From NCBI GenBank assembly GCA_027335965.1, contig DAHWGZ010000119.1:1-5565 (forward strand): a stretch of DNA of 5,565 nucleotides, given 5' to 3'. Of this stretch, positions 1 to 5,366 are shown in pieces (position 1 is the stretch's first letter; each line of letters opens with the position of its first letter). The DNA comes from Acidiferrobacter sp. Its GTDB lineage: Bacteria > Pseudomonadota > Gammaproteobacteria > Acidiferrobacterales > Acidiferrobacteraceae. Position numbers and translations under genes: made by a program. The notes beneath the pieces were generated by a model that had not been told where the DNA came from, did no database searches, and saw nothing but the letters and a program-made list of their open reading frames with translations.

Positions 1-331
1 TGTTATGGCAGGCCGCGAACTCGATGCCCTCGGCATGCAGGCTCTGAATCATCTTCGAATGCACGTTATTCTTCAAGAGCAGGCGCAGCCCTGGACCAAA
101 GGCCACGACCTCGATCTGCACCTTGGTGGGCCCGAAGTACTTCAAGACGTTCGCCGCGTTGGCCAGCACGAGCTCCTGCTCTTTCGCGGAACCATTGCTG
201 ATCTGGAACACGACGTGATGGTTGGCGAACGCGTGGCTCTGCATGCTGGCATGGCTCGGTGCCGTGAACGCCAGGAACGCCAGCATGGCCAGCGCGACTA
301 CCAACCGACTACGGAACGTTTTAGGCATCAT
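1..331 (-). CDS. Exported DsrE/DsrF-like family protein, 3' end beyond the window
   Basis: The first 110 codons are present; the stop lies off the left edge. Residues 1-28 form a signal peptide: basic start (K4, R7, R9), hydrophobic stretch 10-24, and an S-H-A motif at 26-28 predicting cleavage before S29, so the mature protein should be periplasmic. The rest fits small DsrE/DsrF-like proteins: a first beta strand VVFQISNG (40-47), a helix rich in A/N/L (51-66), a second strand IEVVAFGPGL (73-82), a basic LLLKNN segment (84-89), and a third strand IEFAACHN (103-110) carrying C108 at the position of the family's conserved cysteine. Cytoplasmic DsrE relatives handle sulfur as persulfide; the role of exported single-domain members is poorly known. 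The start is the first of two adjacent ATGs, because AGGAG at 341-345 lies 9 bases upstream of it. Family assignment is fairly sure; sulfur chemistry is inference. Confidence 0.85.
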   Translation of the reverse strand, partial: MMPKTFRSRLVVALAMLAFLAFTAPSHASMQSHAFANHHVVFQISNGSAKEQELVLANAANVLKYFGPTKVQIEVVAFGPGLRLLLKNNVHSKMIQSLHAEGIEFAACHN

Positions 332-345
332 ATTGTGGTGCTCCT

Positions 346-394
346 CTGGTGGGTTTTGATAAATCTCTATTTATTATTGGGTTATTATCTTGGG
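346..394 (-). promoter_or_regulatory. AT-rich probable promoter region of the dsrE-like gene
   Basis: Bases 355-391 are strikingly AT-rich inside otherwise very GC-rich DNA and lie directly upstream of the Shine-Dalgarno of the minus-strand gene, as a promoter would. The island contains a near-perfect tandem duplication, TTATTATTGGG (371-381) followed by TTATTATCTTGGG (382-394) on the plus strand. I could not pick a confident -35/-10 pair at proper spacing, so an activator-dependent or alternative-sigma promoter is possible. Confidence 0.35.
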
Positions 395-505
395 CCCCTT
401 AGCCGGGGCGCCGACCCCGTCCCGCGCCCGGCGCGAGAGACCCGGGGGCGTCAGGGGCTGAATGATGGTCTGCCCCATCAAAAAACCTTATAGCAAGAAC
501 CCCGC

Positions 506-556
506 CGCGAAGAAACCTCGCGCCCCGGCACGCCTGTCGTCTCGACGGCGCCGGGG
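506..556. repeat. Two abutting GC-rich hairpins in the hemC upstream region
   Basis: The first hairpin pairs CGCGA (506-510) with TCGCG (518-522) around a 7-base loop. The second begins at the next base: CCCCGGC (523-529) pairs with GCCGGGG (550-556). Inside it, CTGTCG (534-539) pairs with CGACGG (543-548), including one G-T wobble, around a TCT loop. A 10-bp palindrome GATGGCCATC follows at 557-566. No T-tract follows on either strand, so this does not look like an intrinsic terminator. The pairing is seen directly; any function is unknown. Confidence 0.45.
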
Positions 557-614
557 GATGGCCATCGGGAATCCCAGGCTGACGATAGGCGGGGGGTCGG
601 GATGCGGGAATAAT

Positions 615-665
615 GGCGCGCGGTTCGTCCAGGGTGGCGGCTACCGCGAAATGGCGAGGCGCGCC
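615..665. repeat. Interrupted inverted repeat just upstream of the hemC promoter
   Basis: GGCGCGC at 615-621 is the exact reverse complement of GCGCGCC at 659-665. Between them lies a small hairpin, GCGG (637-640) pairing with CCGC (644-647) around CTA. The right arm also contains the 8-bp palindrome GGCGCGCC (658-665). No T-run follows. It could be a protein-binding site or a structured RNA segment, but in such GC-rich DNA chance pairing is a real alternative. Confidence 0.3.
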
Positions 666-686
666 CATGGCCAAAAAAGCGACGGT

Positions 687-715
687 TTGCGTAAGTCCCG
701 CCAATTTCTTAGGAT
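687..715 (+). promoter_or_regulatory. hemCp: Candidate sigma-70 promoter of the hem operon
   Basis: TTGCGT (687-692) and TAGGAT (710-715) are separated by exactly 17 bases and match the sigma-70 consensus at 3/6 and 4/6 positions, including TTG and the first, second and last bases of the -10. Transcription would begin near 722. That lies downstream of the in-frame ATG at 714 and upstream of the GTG at 750, so if real this promoter supports the GTG as the hemC start. The match is only moderate. Confidence 0.35.
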
Positions 716-749
716 GACAACCCTCATACTCCACCATTTCGGATTCTCC

Positions 750-1682
750 GTGACGACCCTGCACCTCGGAACCCGCAAAAGCGCGCTGGCCCTATGGCAG
801 GCCACTCACGTCCGTGATCGGCTCCTCGCCTTGCATCCTGACCTCAGCGTCGTCATCGTCCCGATGACGACGACGGGCGACCGACAGCTTTCCGGCCCCT
901 TGACGGCCTCCGGTGGCAAGGCCCTCTTCACCAAGGAACTGGAACAGGGCCTGAGTGAAGGACGCATCGACCTCGCGGTTCATTCCATGAAGGATGTGGT
1001 CGCGCAACTCCCGGAGGGCCTGACCCTGGGCGCGATCCTGGAACGCGAGGACCCGCGCGACGCCCTGGTCTCCGCTCTCGGGGTTTCGGACCTCGATGGC
1101 CTCCCGCCGGAGGCGCGGATCGGCACCGCGAGCCTGCGCCGCTCCTGCCAGATCCGCCATAAGCGGCCGGACCTGCGCATCGAGAACCTGCGCGGAAACG
1201 TGAATAGCCGCCTGGCGCGGCTCGATGCCGGCGAGTTCTCGGCGATCATCCTGGCCGCCGCCGGATTGAAGCGCCTGGGGCTCGGCGAGCGCATAAGCGG
1301 CCACTTGCCGATCGACGTGAGCCTGCCGGCGGCCTCGCAAGGGGCGATCGGGATCGAATGTCGCCTTGCGGACGCCAAGACCGCGGCCCTCGTAGCGCCC
1401 CTGCATCACCCCGACACGGCGCTGTGCGTGGAGGCGGAGCGCGCGGTGACGGGCGCCCTGGAAGGGGGATGCCGGCTGCCGATCGCGGCATTCGCGACCC
1501 TCGCGGGCGATCAACTGAGCCTGCGCGCCCTGGTCGGCGAACCCGATGGCAGCCGGCTCCTGACCGAGACCCGCTCCGGGCCCGCCACGGACGTCGCGGC
1601 GATCGCGCGCGCGGTCGTCGATGGCCTGCTTTCGCAGGGGGCCGGCGCCATCATCGAGCGGCTCCTGAAGGAAGGGGCGTGA
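750..1682 (+). CDS. hemC: Porphobilinogen deaminase (hydroxymethylbilane synthase)
   Basis: This cytoplasmic enzyme joins four porphobilinogen molecules into the linear tetrapyrrole hydroxymethylbilane (EC 2.5.1.61). The 310 residues show the whole family pattern: GTRKSALALWQ at 7-17, a glycine/lysine segment (GGKALFTKELE, 55-65), HSMKD at 78-82 with catalytic Asp82, GTASLRR at 125-131 and LRGNVNSRL at 147-155 with the substrate-binding arginines, PAASQGAIGIECR at 193-205, and EGGCRLPI at 238-245 with Cys241, which carries the dipyrromethane cofactor. Length matches E. coli HemC (about 313). The GTG at 750 is chosen because the family begins a few residues before the TRKS motif. An ATG at 714 would add 12 residues, and neither start has a good Shine-Dalgarno. 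The gene ends overlapping hemD by 4 bases. HSMKDVV replaces the more usual HSMKDVP, a mild variation. Confidence 0.97.
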   Translation: MTTLHLGTRKSALALWQATHVRDRLLALHPDLSVVIVPMTTTGDRQLSGPLTASGGKALFTKELEQGLSEGRIDLAVHSMKDVVAQLPEGLTLGAILEREDPRDALVSALGVSDLDGLPPEARIGTASLRRSCQIRHKRPDLRIENLRGNVNSRLARLDAGEFSAIILAAAGLKRLGLGERISGHLPIDVSLPAASQGAIGIECRLADAKTAALVAPLHHPDTALCVEAERAVTGALEGGCRLPIAAFATLAGDQLSLRALVGEPDGSRLLTETRSGPATDVAAIARAVVDGLLSQGAGAIIERLLKEGA

Positions 1683-2464
1683 CGGATCTCGCCGGCCTCA
1701 ACATCCTCGTCACCCGGCCCGCCGGCCAAGCCCAAGGCTTGATGGAGAAACTTGCCGCGCTCGGCGCCAAGCCCTTGCACTTCGCGGCCGTGGAGATCGT
1801 GGAACCGCACGACATCGCCGGCCTCAAGGCCGTGGTCACGGATCTCGCCACCTTCGATTGGGCGATCTTCATAAGCCCGAACGCCGTGACCCGCGCCCTG
1901 AACCTCATGCAGGGATGGGGGCAGGACTGGCCTCCCAAGGTGCGCATGGCGGCCATCGGCCGTGGCAGCGCCCGCGAATTACGGCGCCTCGGGTTCGGCG
2001 ACATCCTGGTCCCCGAGGGGCGATTCGACAGCGAGTCCTTGCTCTCGATGAAGCCGTTCGAGGATATCCAGGGCAAGTCCGTCCTGATCTTTCGGGGGGA
2101 GGGCGGACGCGAGCTCCTCGGCGACACCCTGGGCGCCCGCGGGGCGCGCGTCCGGTATGCCGAATGCTATCGGCGCGCGGCGCCCTCGGCGGACGTATCC
2201 GGACTGCTGCGCGCCTGGGCCCGCCATGGCCTGGATGCCGTGATCGTGACCAGCGTCGAGGGCCTGCACCACCTTTATGACGCCTTGGGCCAGGTCGGGC
2301 GCCAGTGGCTCGCCAAGACCCCGCTGGTCGTGGTCGGGGCGCGCCAGCGGGACGCCTGCCTGGCGCTGGGGCTTCAGGGCGCCCTCATCGTGGCCGCGGG
2401 CGCCGACGACGAGGCGCTGATGGCCGCGCTGCTTTCCTGGCATGCGGCAAAAAACCCCCTATAA
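1679..2464 (+). CDS. hemD: Uroporphyrinogen-III synthase
   Basis: HemD closes hydroxymethylbilane with inversion of ring D to give uroporphyrinogen III (EC 4.2.1.75), directly using the unstable product of HemC. The 261-residue length fits the family (E. coli 246). The family is poorly conserved, but the signature segments are here: ILVTRPAGQA at 9-18, IFISPNAV at 63-70, AIGRGSARELRRLG at 92-105, SESLL at 118-122, VLIFRGEGGRELL at 135-147, YAECYRR at 160-166 with the tyrosine often conserved in the active cleft, and IVTSVEGL at 189-196. Two similar alpha/beta domains are expected. The GTG start overlaps the hemC stop (GTGA) and has a strong purine-rich site AAGGAAGG at 1668-1675, pointing to translational coupling. 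The last codons coincide with a candidate promoter for the downstream genes. Confidence 0.95.
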   Translation: MTDLAGLNILVTRPAGQAQGLMEKLAALGAKPLHFAAVEIVEPHDIAGLKAVVTDLATFDWAIFISPNAVTRALNLMQGWGQDWPPKVRMAAIGRGSARELRRLGFGDILVPEGRFDSESLLSMKPFEDIQGKSVLIFRGEGGRELLGDTLGARGARVRYAECYRRAAPSADVSGLLRAWARHGLDAVIVTSVEGLHHLYDALGQVGRQWLAKTPLVVVGARQRDACLALGLQGALIVAAGADDEALMAALLSWHAAKNPL

Positions 2465-2465
2465 T
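2437..2465 (+). promoter_or_regulatory. hemXp: Candidate internal sigma-70 promoter for hemX-hemY
   Basis: CTGGCA (2437-2442, 4/6 to the -35 consensus) and a perfect TATAAT (2460-2465) are separated by 17 bases. The -10 overlaps the hemD stop codon. Transcription would start near 2472, giving a leader of about 16 bases with GAAGAG (2477-2482) placed 5 bases before the hemX ATG. A perfect hexamer is uncommon in DNA this GC-rich. The bases are seen; promoter activity is inference. Confidence 0.5.
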
Positions 2466-2487
2466 CGCCTAAACCCGAAGAGTTCCC

Positions 2488-3492
2488 ATGACCGACGAAA
2501 CCGAGAATACCAACCTTCCCGCGCCACCCCCCGCGCCGCGCCGCGCGCGTTCAGTGGCGGGAGGGCTGGCGCTGCTCCTGTCGCTCGTGACCCTGGTCGG
2601 TCTCGGCTATGTCTGGTATGTGCTGTCCTACAAGGCCCATATCGTGGGCGTGGACGTGACGAGGAGCTTCCAGGCGCAGAGCGCGGCCCTCGTCCAGCTC
2701 GACCATAAAATCGCCGACCTCGATAGCGCGCAGGCCGCAGACCACAAGGCCGTGAACGGGCTCGCGCGGCGCGAGGCGTCCTTGGCCACCACCCATCGTC
2801 CGGGACGCCATTGGCGCGTGCGCGCGGCCGCCGACCTATTACTGATCGCCAACGACCAGCTGCGCTTTCAGCATGACATCCCACTCGCAGAGCTCGCCCT
2901 CCATCAGGCGCAGCGCGAACTGCGCCGCCAGGCGGACCCGCGGCTCATCCCGGTGCGCCGGGCGATCCTGCAGGAAATCCTGCGGTTGCGGGCCCTGCGC
3001 CGCCAACACACGTCCACCATGGCCCTTGAGCTCGTGGCCCTCGCCCACAGCGCTCGGACCCTGCCGCTTGCCGTGCCGCGCGTCCTGCGAGCCACGCCCG
3101 CGGCGACCGCCAAGGCCAGGCCCCAGCCGTTCTGGCGGCGCGCCGCCTATGGCATCTGGCGCGACTTCAGGAACCTCATCAGGATCCACAGGGAGCCCGT
3201 TCACGAGCGCGCCCTGCTGGCGCCCAAGCGCGCCTACTTCGTGCGCGAGAACCTGGAGCTGCGGCTCTACGGGGCGCAGCTTGCGCTGCTCGAGCACCGC
3301 CCGGCGCTGGTGAGCGCGGATCTCGCCGCCGCCGGCCGCTGGATCAACCGTTACTTCGACGTGAAGGCGCGCGCCTCGCAGGCGGTCTTGACGAAACTCG
3401 ATGCGCTCCAGAAACGCACCAGCGCCTTGAAGTGGCCGGACATCTCCCAGTCCTTGCACCTCCTGCGCAAGCTGTCGCGCGCGGCCTCATGA
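2488..3492 (+). CDS. hemX: HemX family inner-membrane protein of the hem operon
   Basis: HemX proteins accompany HemC and HemD in gammaproteobacteria. They are often annotated as uroporphyrin-III C-methyltransferase, but this one shows no methyltransferase motifs and its role is probably structural or regulatory. Residues 1-22 are a short cytoplasmic tail rich in Pro, Ala and Arg. One membrane helix spans about 24-46 (GGLALLLSLVTLVGLGYVW), so the rest is probably periplasmic. Residues 58-100 look coiled-coil forming. The family core follows: ADLLLIANDQLRFQHD (115-130), ADPRLIPVRRAILQEILRL (149-167), the WRDFRNLIRI segment (224-233), YFVRENLELRLYGAQLALLE (250-269) and RWINRYFD (284-291). At 334 residues it is shorter than E. 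coli HemX (about 393), with the shortfall in the tail and coiled coil. The ATG follows GAAGAG at 5 bases, and the stop overlaps hemY by 4 bases. Confidence 0.9.
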   Translation: MTDETENTNLPAPPPAPRRARSVAGGLALLLSLVTLVGLGYVWYVLSYKAHIVGVDVTRSFQAQSAALVQLDHKIADLDSAQAADHKAVNGLARREASLATTHRPGRHWRVRAAADLLLIANDQLRFQHDIPLAELALHQAQRELRRQADPRLIPVRRAILQEILRLRALRRQHTSTMALELVALAHSARTLPLAVPRVLRATPAATAKARPQPFWRRAAYGIWRDFRNLIRIHREPVHERALLAPKRAYFVRENLELRLYGAQLALLEHRPALVSADLAAAGRWINRYFDVKARASQAVLTKLDALQKRTSALKWPDISQSLHLLRKLSRAAS

Positions 3493-4712
3493 AAATCCTG
3501 TCGGCCATCGTCGCCCTGCTCCTGGTCACGATCCTGGTGACCCTGGCTGCCATGCACAATCCGGGCTACGTCTTGATCGAACGCAGCCCCTGGAGCGTCG
3601 AGATGCCGCTCACGCTCTTCGCGTTGCTTTTGATCGCCGCGGTCATCCTGCTCTACGCCCTGCTGCATGTGACCATGCGGCTCTTGCGCCTCCCCAAGGA
3701 CGTGGGCCGCTGGCGCCTGGATCGGCGCCTGCGTCACCAGCAAAAGGCGCTCCATTCCGGCCTGATCAAATTCCTGGAGGGCGACCATGTCGGCGCCGAG
3801 AAGGATCTGGTCGGCGACATCAAGACCGACGACGTGCCGGGGATCCACTATCTGGCGGCGGCCTGCGCGGCGCAGGGCCAGGGGCATCATGAAAAACGCG
3901 ACGAATACCTGACCCAGGCGCAACGCATCCCGGGTCTCGCGCTTGCCGCCGGCCTCCTTCAGGCCTACCTGCACGAGGCCGGACGCGAATATGAGCGCAG
4001 TCTCGCCACCCTGAATGCCCTGCGCATCTCCCACCCCGGCAACCGCACGGTGTTGCGCCTGCTCGCCCAGCGGGCCCGCGGGCTGCGCGACTGGACGGCG
4101 ATCACCCAGCTCACCCCCGAACTGCGCCGCTACAAGGTCATGGAGCCGGCGGTGATCGACGACCTGGAGCGCGACGCCCACCGCCACCTCCTGCTGCTCG
4201 CGAGCCACCATGCCCAAACCGACACCGAGACCGTGTGGCGCGCCATACCGCGGGCCTACCGCCAGCACCCGACCCTCATCGCCATCTATGCCCGGAACCT
4301 GATCCGCGAGGGGGCGATGGACGAGGCCGAGCGGCTTCTTGCGCCCGCGCTGCGCCACGAACCGACGGACGAGCTGTTTGCCGCCTATGGGGAGCTCGCG
4401 GGAGACAACGCCCTGCGTTTCCTGTCGCAGGCCGAGACCTGGCTCAAGGTCGCGCCGCAGAGCGCGGTCCTGCTGCTCGCGCTCGCGAAGCTCGCGCTCG
4501 CCGCCAATCTACCCGGCAAGGCCCGCGAATACGCGGAGCGCTGTGTCCGCCAGAATCCGCCCTACGACCTTTACGCCGAACTCGCGCTCGTCATGGAGCG
4601 CCTGGGCGATGAGCCCCGCGCCCGCGAATACTGCCGCCGCGGGCTCGATCTCCAAAAGGCGAAAAACGACAACGGACGCCCCGCAGAGCCGCTCTTTCTG
4701 CCGCTCCCCTAG
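3489..4712 (+). CDS. hemY: HemY family membrane protein with TPR-like repeats
   Basis: This is the proteobacterial HemY, unrelated to the protoporphyrinogen oxidase called HemY in Bacillus. Its exact role in heme synthesis is unsettled; a scaffold or regulatory part is usually suggested. The 407 residues match the family (E. coli 398). There are two membrane helices at about 3-22 and 40-63, joined by a short loop with the typical NPGYVLIERSPWSVEMPL stretch (24-41). After them comes a long alpha-helical TPR-like region: GLIKFLEGDHVGAEKDL (91-107), YLAAACAAQGQG (121-132), a DWTAITQLTPELRRYKV block (201-217), an AERLLAPAL repeat (280-288), AETWLKVAPQSAVLLLALAKLAL (315-337), KAREYAE (344-350) and YAELALVMERLGD (362-374). 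The ATG overlaps the hemX stop (ATGA), so it is probably translated by coupling. No clear intrinsic terminator follows; a 10-bp palindrome GCGGTACCGC abuts the stop. Confidence 0.93.
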   Translation: MKILSAIVALLLVTILVTLAAMHNPGYVLIERSPWSVEMPLTLFALLLIAAVILLYALLHVTMRLLRLPKDVGRWRLDRRLRHQQKALHSGLIKFLEGDHVGAEKDLVGDIKTDDVPGIHYLAAACAAQGQGHHEKRDEYLTQAQRIPGLALAAGLLQAYLHEAGREYERSLATLNALRISHPGNRTVLRLLAQRARGLRDWTAITQLTPELRRYKVMEPAVIDDLERDAHRHLLLLASHHAQTDTETVWRAIPRAYRQHPTLIAIYARNLIREGAMDEAERLLAPALRHEPTDELFAAYGELAGDNALRFLSQAETWLKVAPQSAVLLLALAKLALAANLPGKAREYAERCVRQNPPYDLYAELALVMERLGDEPRAREYCRRGLDLQKAKNDNGRPAEPLFLPLP

Positions 4713-5131
4713 GCGGTACCGCAGCCATTGGTCGTGGGGGCGACGCGCAACCGGCACATAAGCCCGCGCCCCTCGAGCCCTTCAGGGAAACACCACCCGG
4801 TATCTCGTCTGCCAAGCCGCGCGGGCTTCGCCGAATGCCAGCCCCTCGCGGCATGAGGCCATCTCTCCCCATCATCACCTGCACCGGATTTTCCCCGATG
4901 TCCCCAAGGCTCGTACCCTGGAGGACCTCGAGGTCGCGCGCCTGCCGCATGGCGGGTGCTGCCGATCAATCTTAGCTCCGACCCGACCTTGCATTGATGC
5001 GGCCGCTCACCGCCCCTGCATCTCGTCGCCCCATCCGTCTTGTCCGCGTCGCTGGGGCCCGGAAGAAAGACGACCGCACCCGAGATCGCCCCGGGGAGAC
5101 TGGGGTTTATCGAGCGGTTGCCATCTTTCGA
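4713..5131. other. Gene-poor stretch between convergent hemY and the 59-residue ORF
   Basis: No frame here gives a convincing gene. The plus frame 4762-5148 is free of stops but has no ATG, GTG or TTG. Part of it (near 4882-4950) followed by another frame (4956-4997, ending TGA) reads like coding sequence with a frameshift, perhaps gene debris. A 51-codon plus ORF at 4997-5152 has no ribosome-binding site and runs into the small gene. Palindromes seen are GCGGTACCGC (4713-4722), GACCTCGAGGTC (4924-4935) and an AAGCC/GGCTT stem with a 5-base loop (4814-4828). None has a T-tract, so hemY may end by Rho-dependent termination. Confidence 0.5.
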
Positions 5132-5311
5132 CTACTGATCGTCATTAAGTAAATGATCCGCCAGCGCCGCGGCCGCCCCGATGCCCGCACCAACCGCAGT
5201 GCCGAGAGCCGTTGCTGCCCCGATCGGCCCGAATACCGGAAGCGCCACCACGACCGCCACCCCCGCAGCCGCCCCCTTTGCTACGTCTTGCAAGGTGTCG
5301 ACGAATCCCAT
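5132..5311 (-). CDS. Small Gly/Ala-rich hydrophobic protein with glycine-zipper pattern
   Basis: This complete 59-codon gene starts ATG at 5311 and stops TAG at 5134-5132. It has a textbook AGGAG at 5319-5323, 7 bases upstream, the clearest ribosome-binding site in the window. The amphipathic N-terminus MGFVDTLQDVAKG (1-13) is followed by a long Ala/Val/Gly-rich hydrophobic stretch (about 14-51) split at LPVFGPIGA (24-32), which could make a helical hairpin or two short membrane helices. Glycines at 37, 41, 43 and 45 in GTAVGAGIG give GxxxG/glycine-zipper spacing suited to helix packing or oligomer formation. The tail DHLLNDDQ is acidic and polar. There are no cysteines and no cleavable signal peptide. 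Small membrane proteins, bacteriocin-like peptides and phage holins can look like this; I do not recognise the family. It stands alone, convergent with hemY, and has a hairpin in its leader. Confidence 0.72.
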   Translation of the reverse strand: MGFVDTLQDVAKGAAAGVAVVVALPVFGPIGAATALGTAVGAGIGAAAALADHLLNDDQ

Positions 5312-5344
5312 GAGTTTTCTCCTATCGTAGTCTCTGTCTCGGTT

Positions 5345-5366
5345 GCTTCGGCGGAATCGCCGAGGC
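5345..5366 (-). promoter_or_regulatory. Leader hairpin upstream of the 59-residue ORF
   Basis: Bases 5345-5353 pair with 5358-5366 around the 4-base loop GAAT (plus strand), giving a 9-bp stem with one G-T wobble. It sits 34-55 bases before the small gene's start codon. No T-tract follows on the minus strand, so it is not a simple terminator. It may stabilise the mRNA, act as an operator, or be a regulatory leader element. The pairing is seen; function is inferred. Confidence 0.4.

Larger units (their letters stand above)
332..749. other. Divergent intergenic region between the dsrE-like gene and hemC
   Basis: These 418 bases hold no convincing gene. The plus frame of hemC stays open back to an ATG at 462 preceded by AGGGG. 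However, the 96-codon extension is basic and low in complexity, uses codons such as AGG, ATA and GGG that the neighbours avoid, and has no HemC family counterpart. The opposite-strand open frame across 399-764 also resembles no protein. What the region does hold is an AT-rich island (355-391), a cluster of inverted repeats (423-435, 506-522, 523-556, 557-566, 615-665) and a candidate hemC promoter (687-715). Confidence 0.6.

Noticed and set aside
5..493. A plus-strand ORF of 162 codons at the left edge
   Set aside because: It is antisense to the dsrE-like gene, which has a signal peptide, a family match and a good Shine-Dalgarno.
462..749. An N-terminal extension of HemC by 96 codons, starting at an ATG preceded by AGGGG
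   Set aside because: The extension is basic and low in complexity, its codon use differs from hemC, HemC proteins start near the TRKS motif, and it would span the inverted-repeat cluster and the candidate promoter.
399..764. A 121-codon minus-strand ORF across the intergenic region
   Set aside because: No recognisable domain and no good ribosome-binding site. It overlaps the hemC start and the structured repeats. Long chance frames are expected at this GC content.
3351..4358. A 335-codon minus-strand ORF opposite hemX-hemY
   Set aside because: It is a shadow of hemY in GC-rich DNA, with Gln/Gly/Asp-rich composition and no domain.
4814..4828. An intrinsic terminator for the hem operon
   Set aside because: The stem is only 5 bp (AAGCC/GGCTT), lies about 100 bases after the stop and is not followed by a T-tract.
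4709..4969. Minus-strand ORFs (4709-4969 and 4591-4950) after hemY
   Set aside because: They overlap the end of hemY or the non-coding stretch, have no recognisable motif or ribosome-binding site, and are rich in Gly/Arg/Pro as chance frames are.
4997..5152. A 51-codon plus-strand ORF
   Set aside because: It has no Shine-Dalgarno and an arginine-rich chance composition, and it overlaps the well-supported small gene on the other strand.
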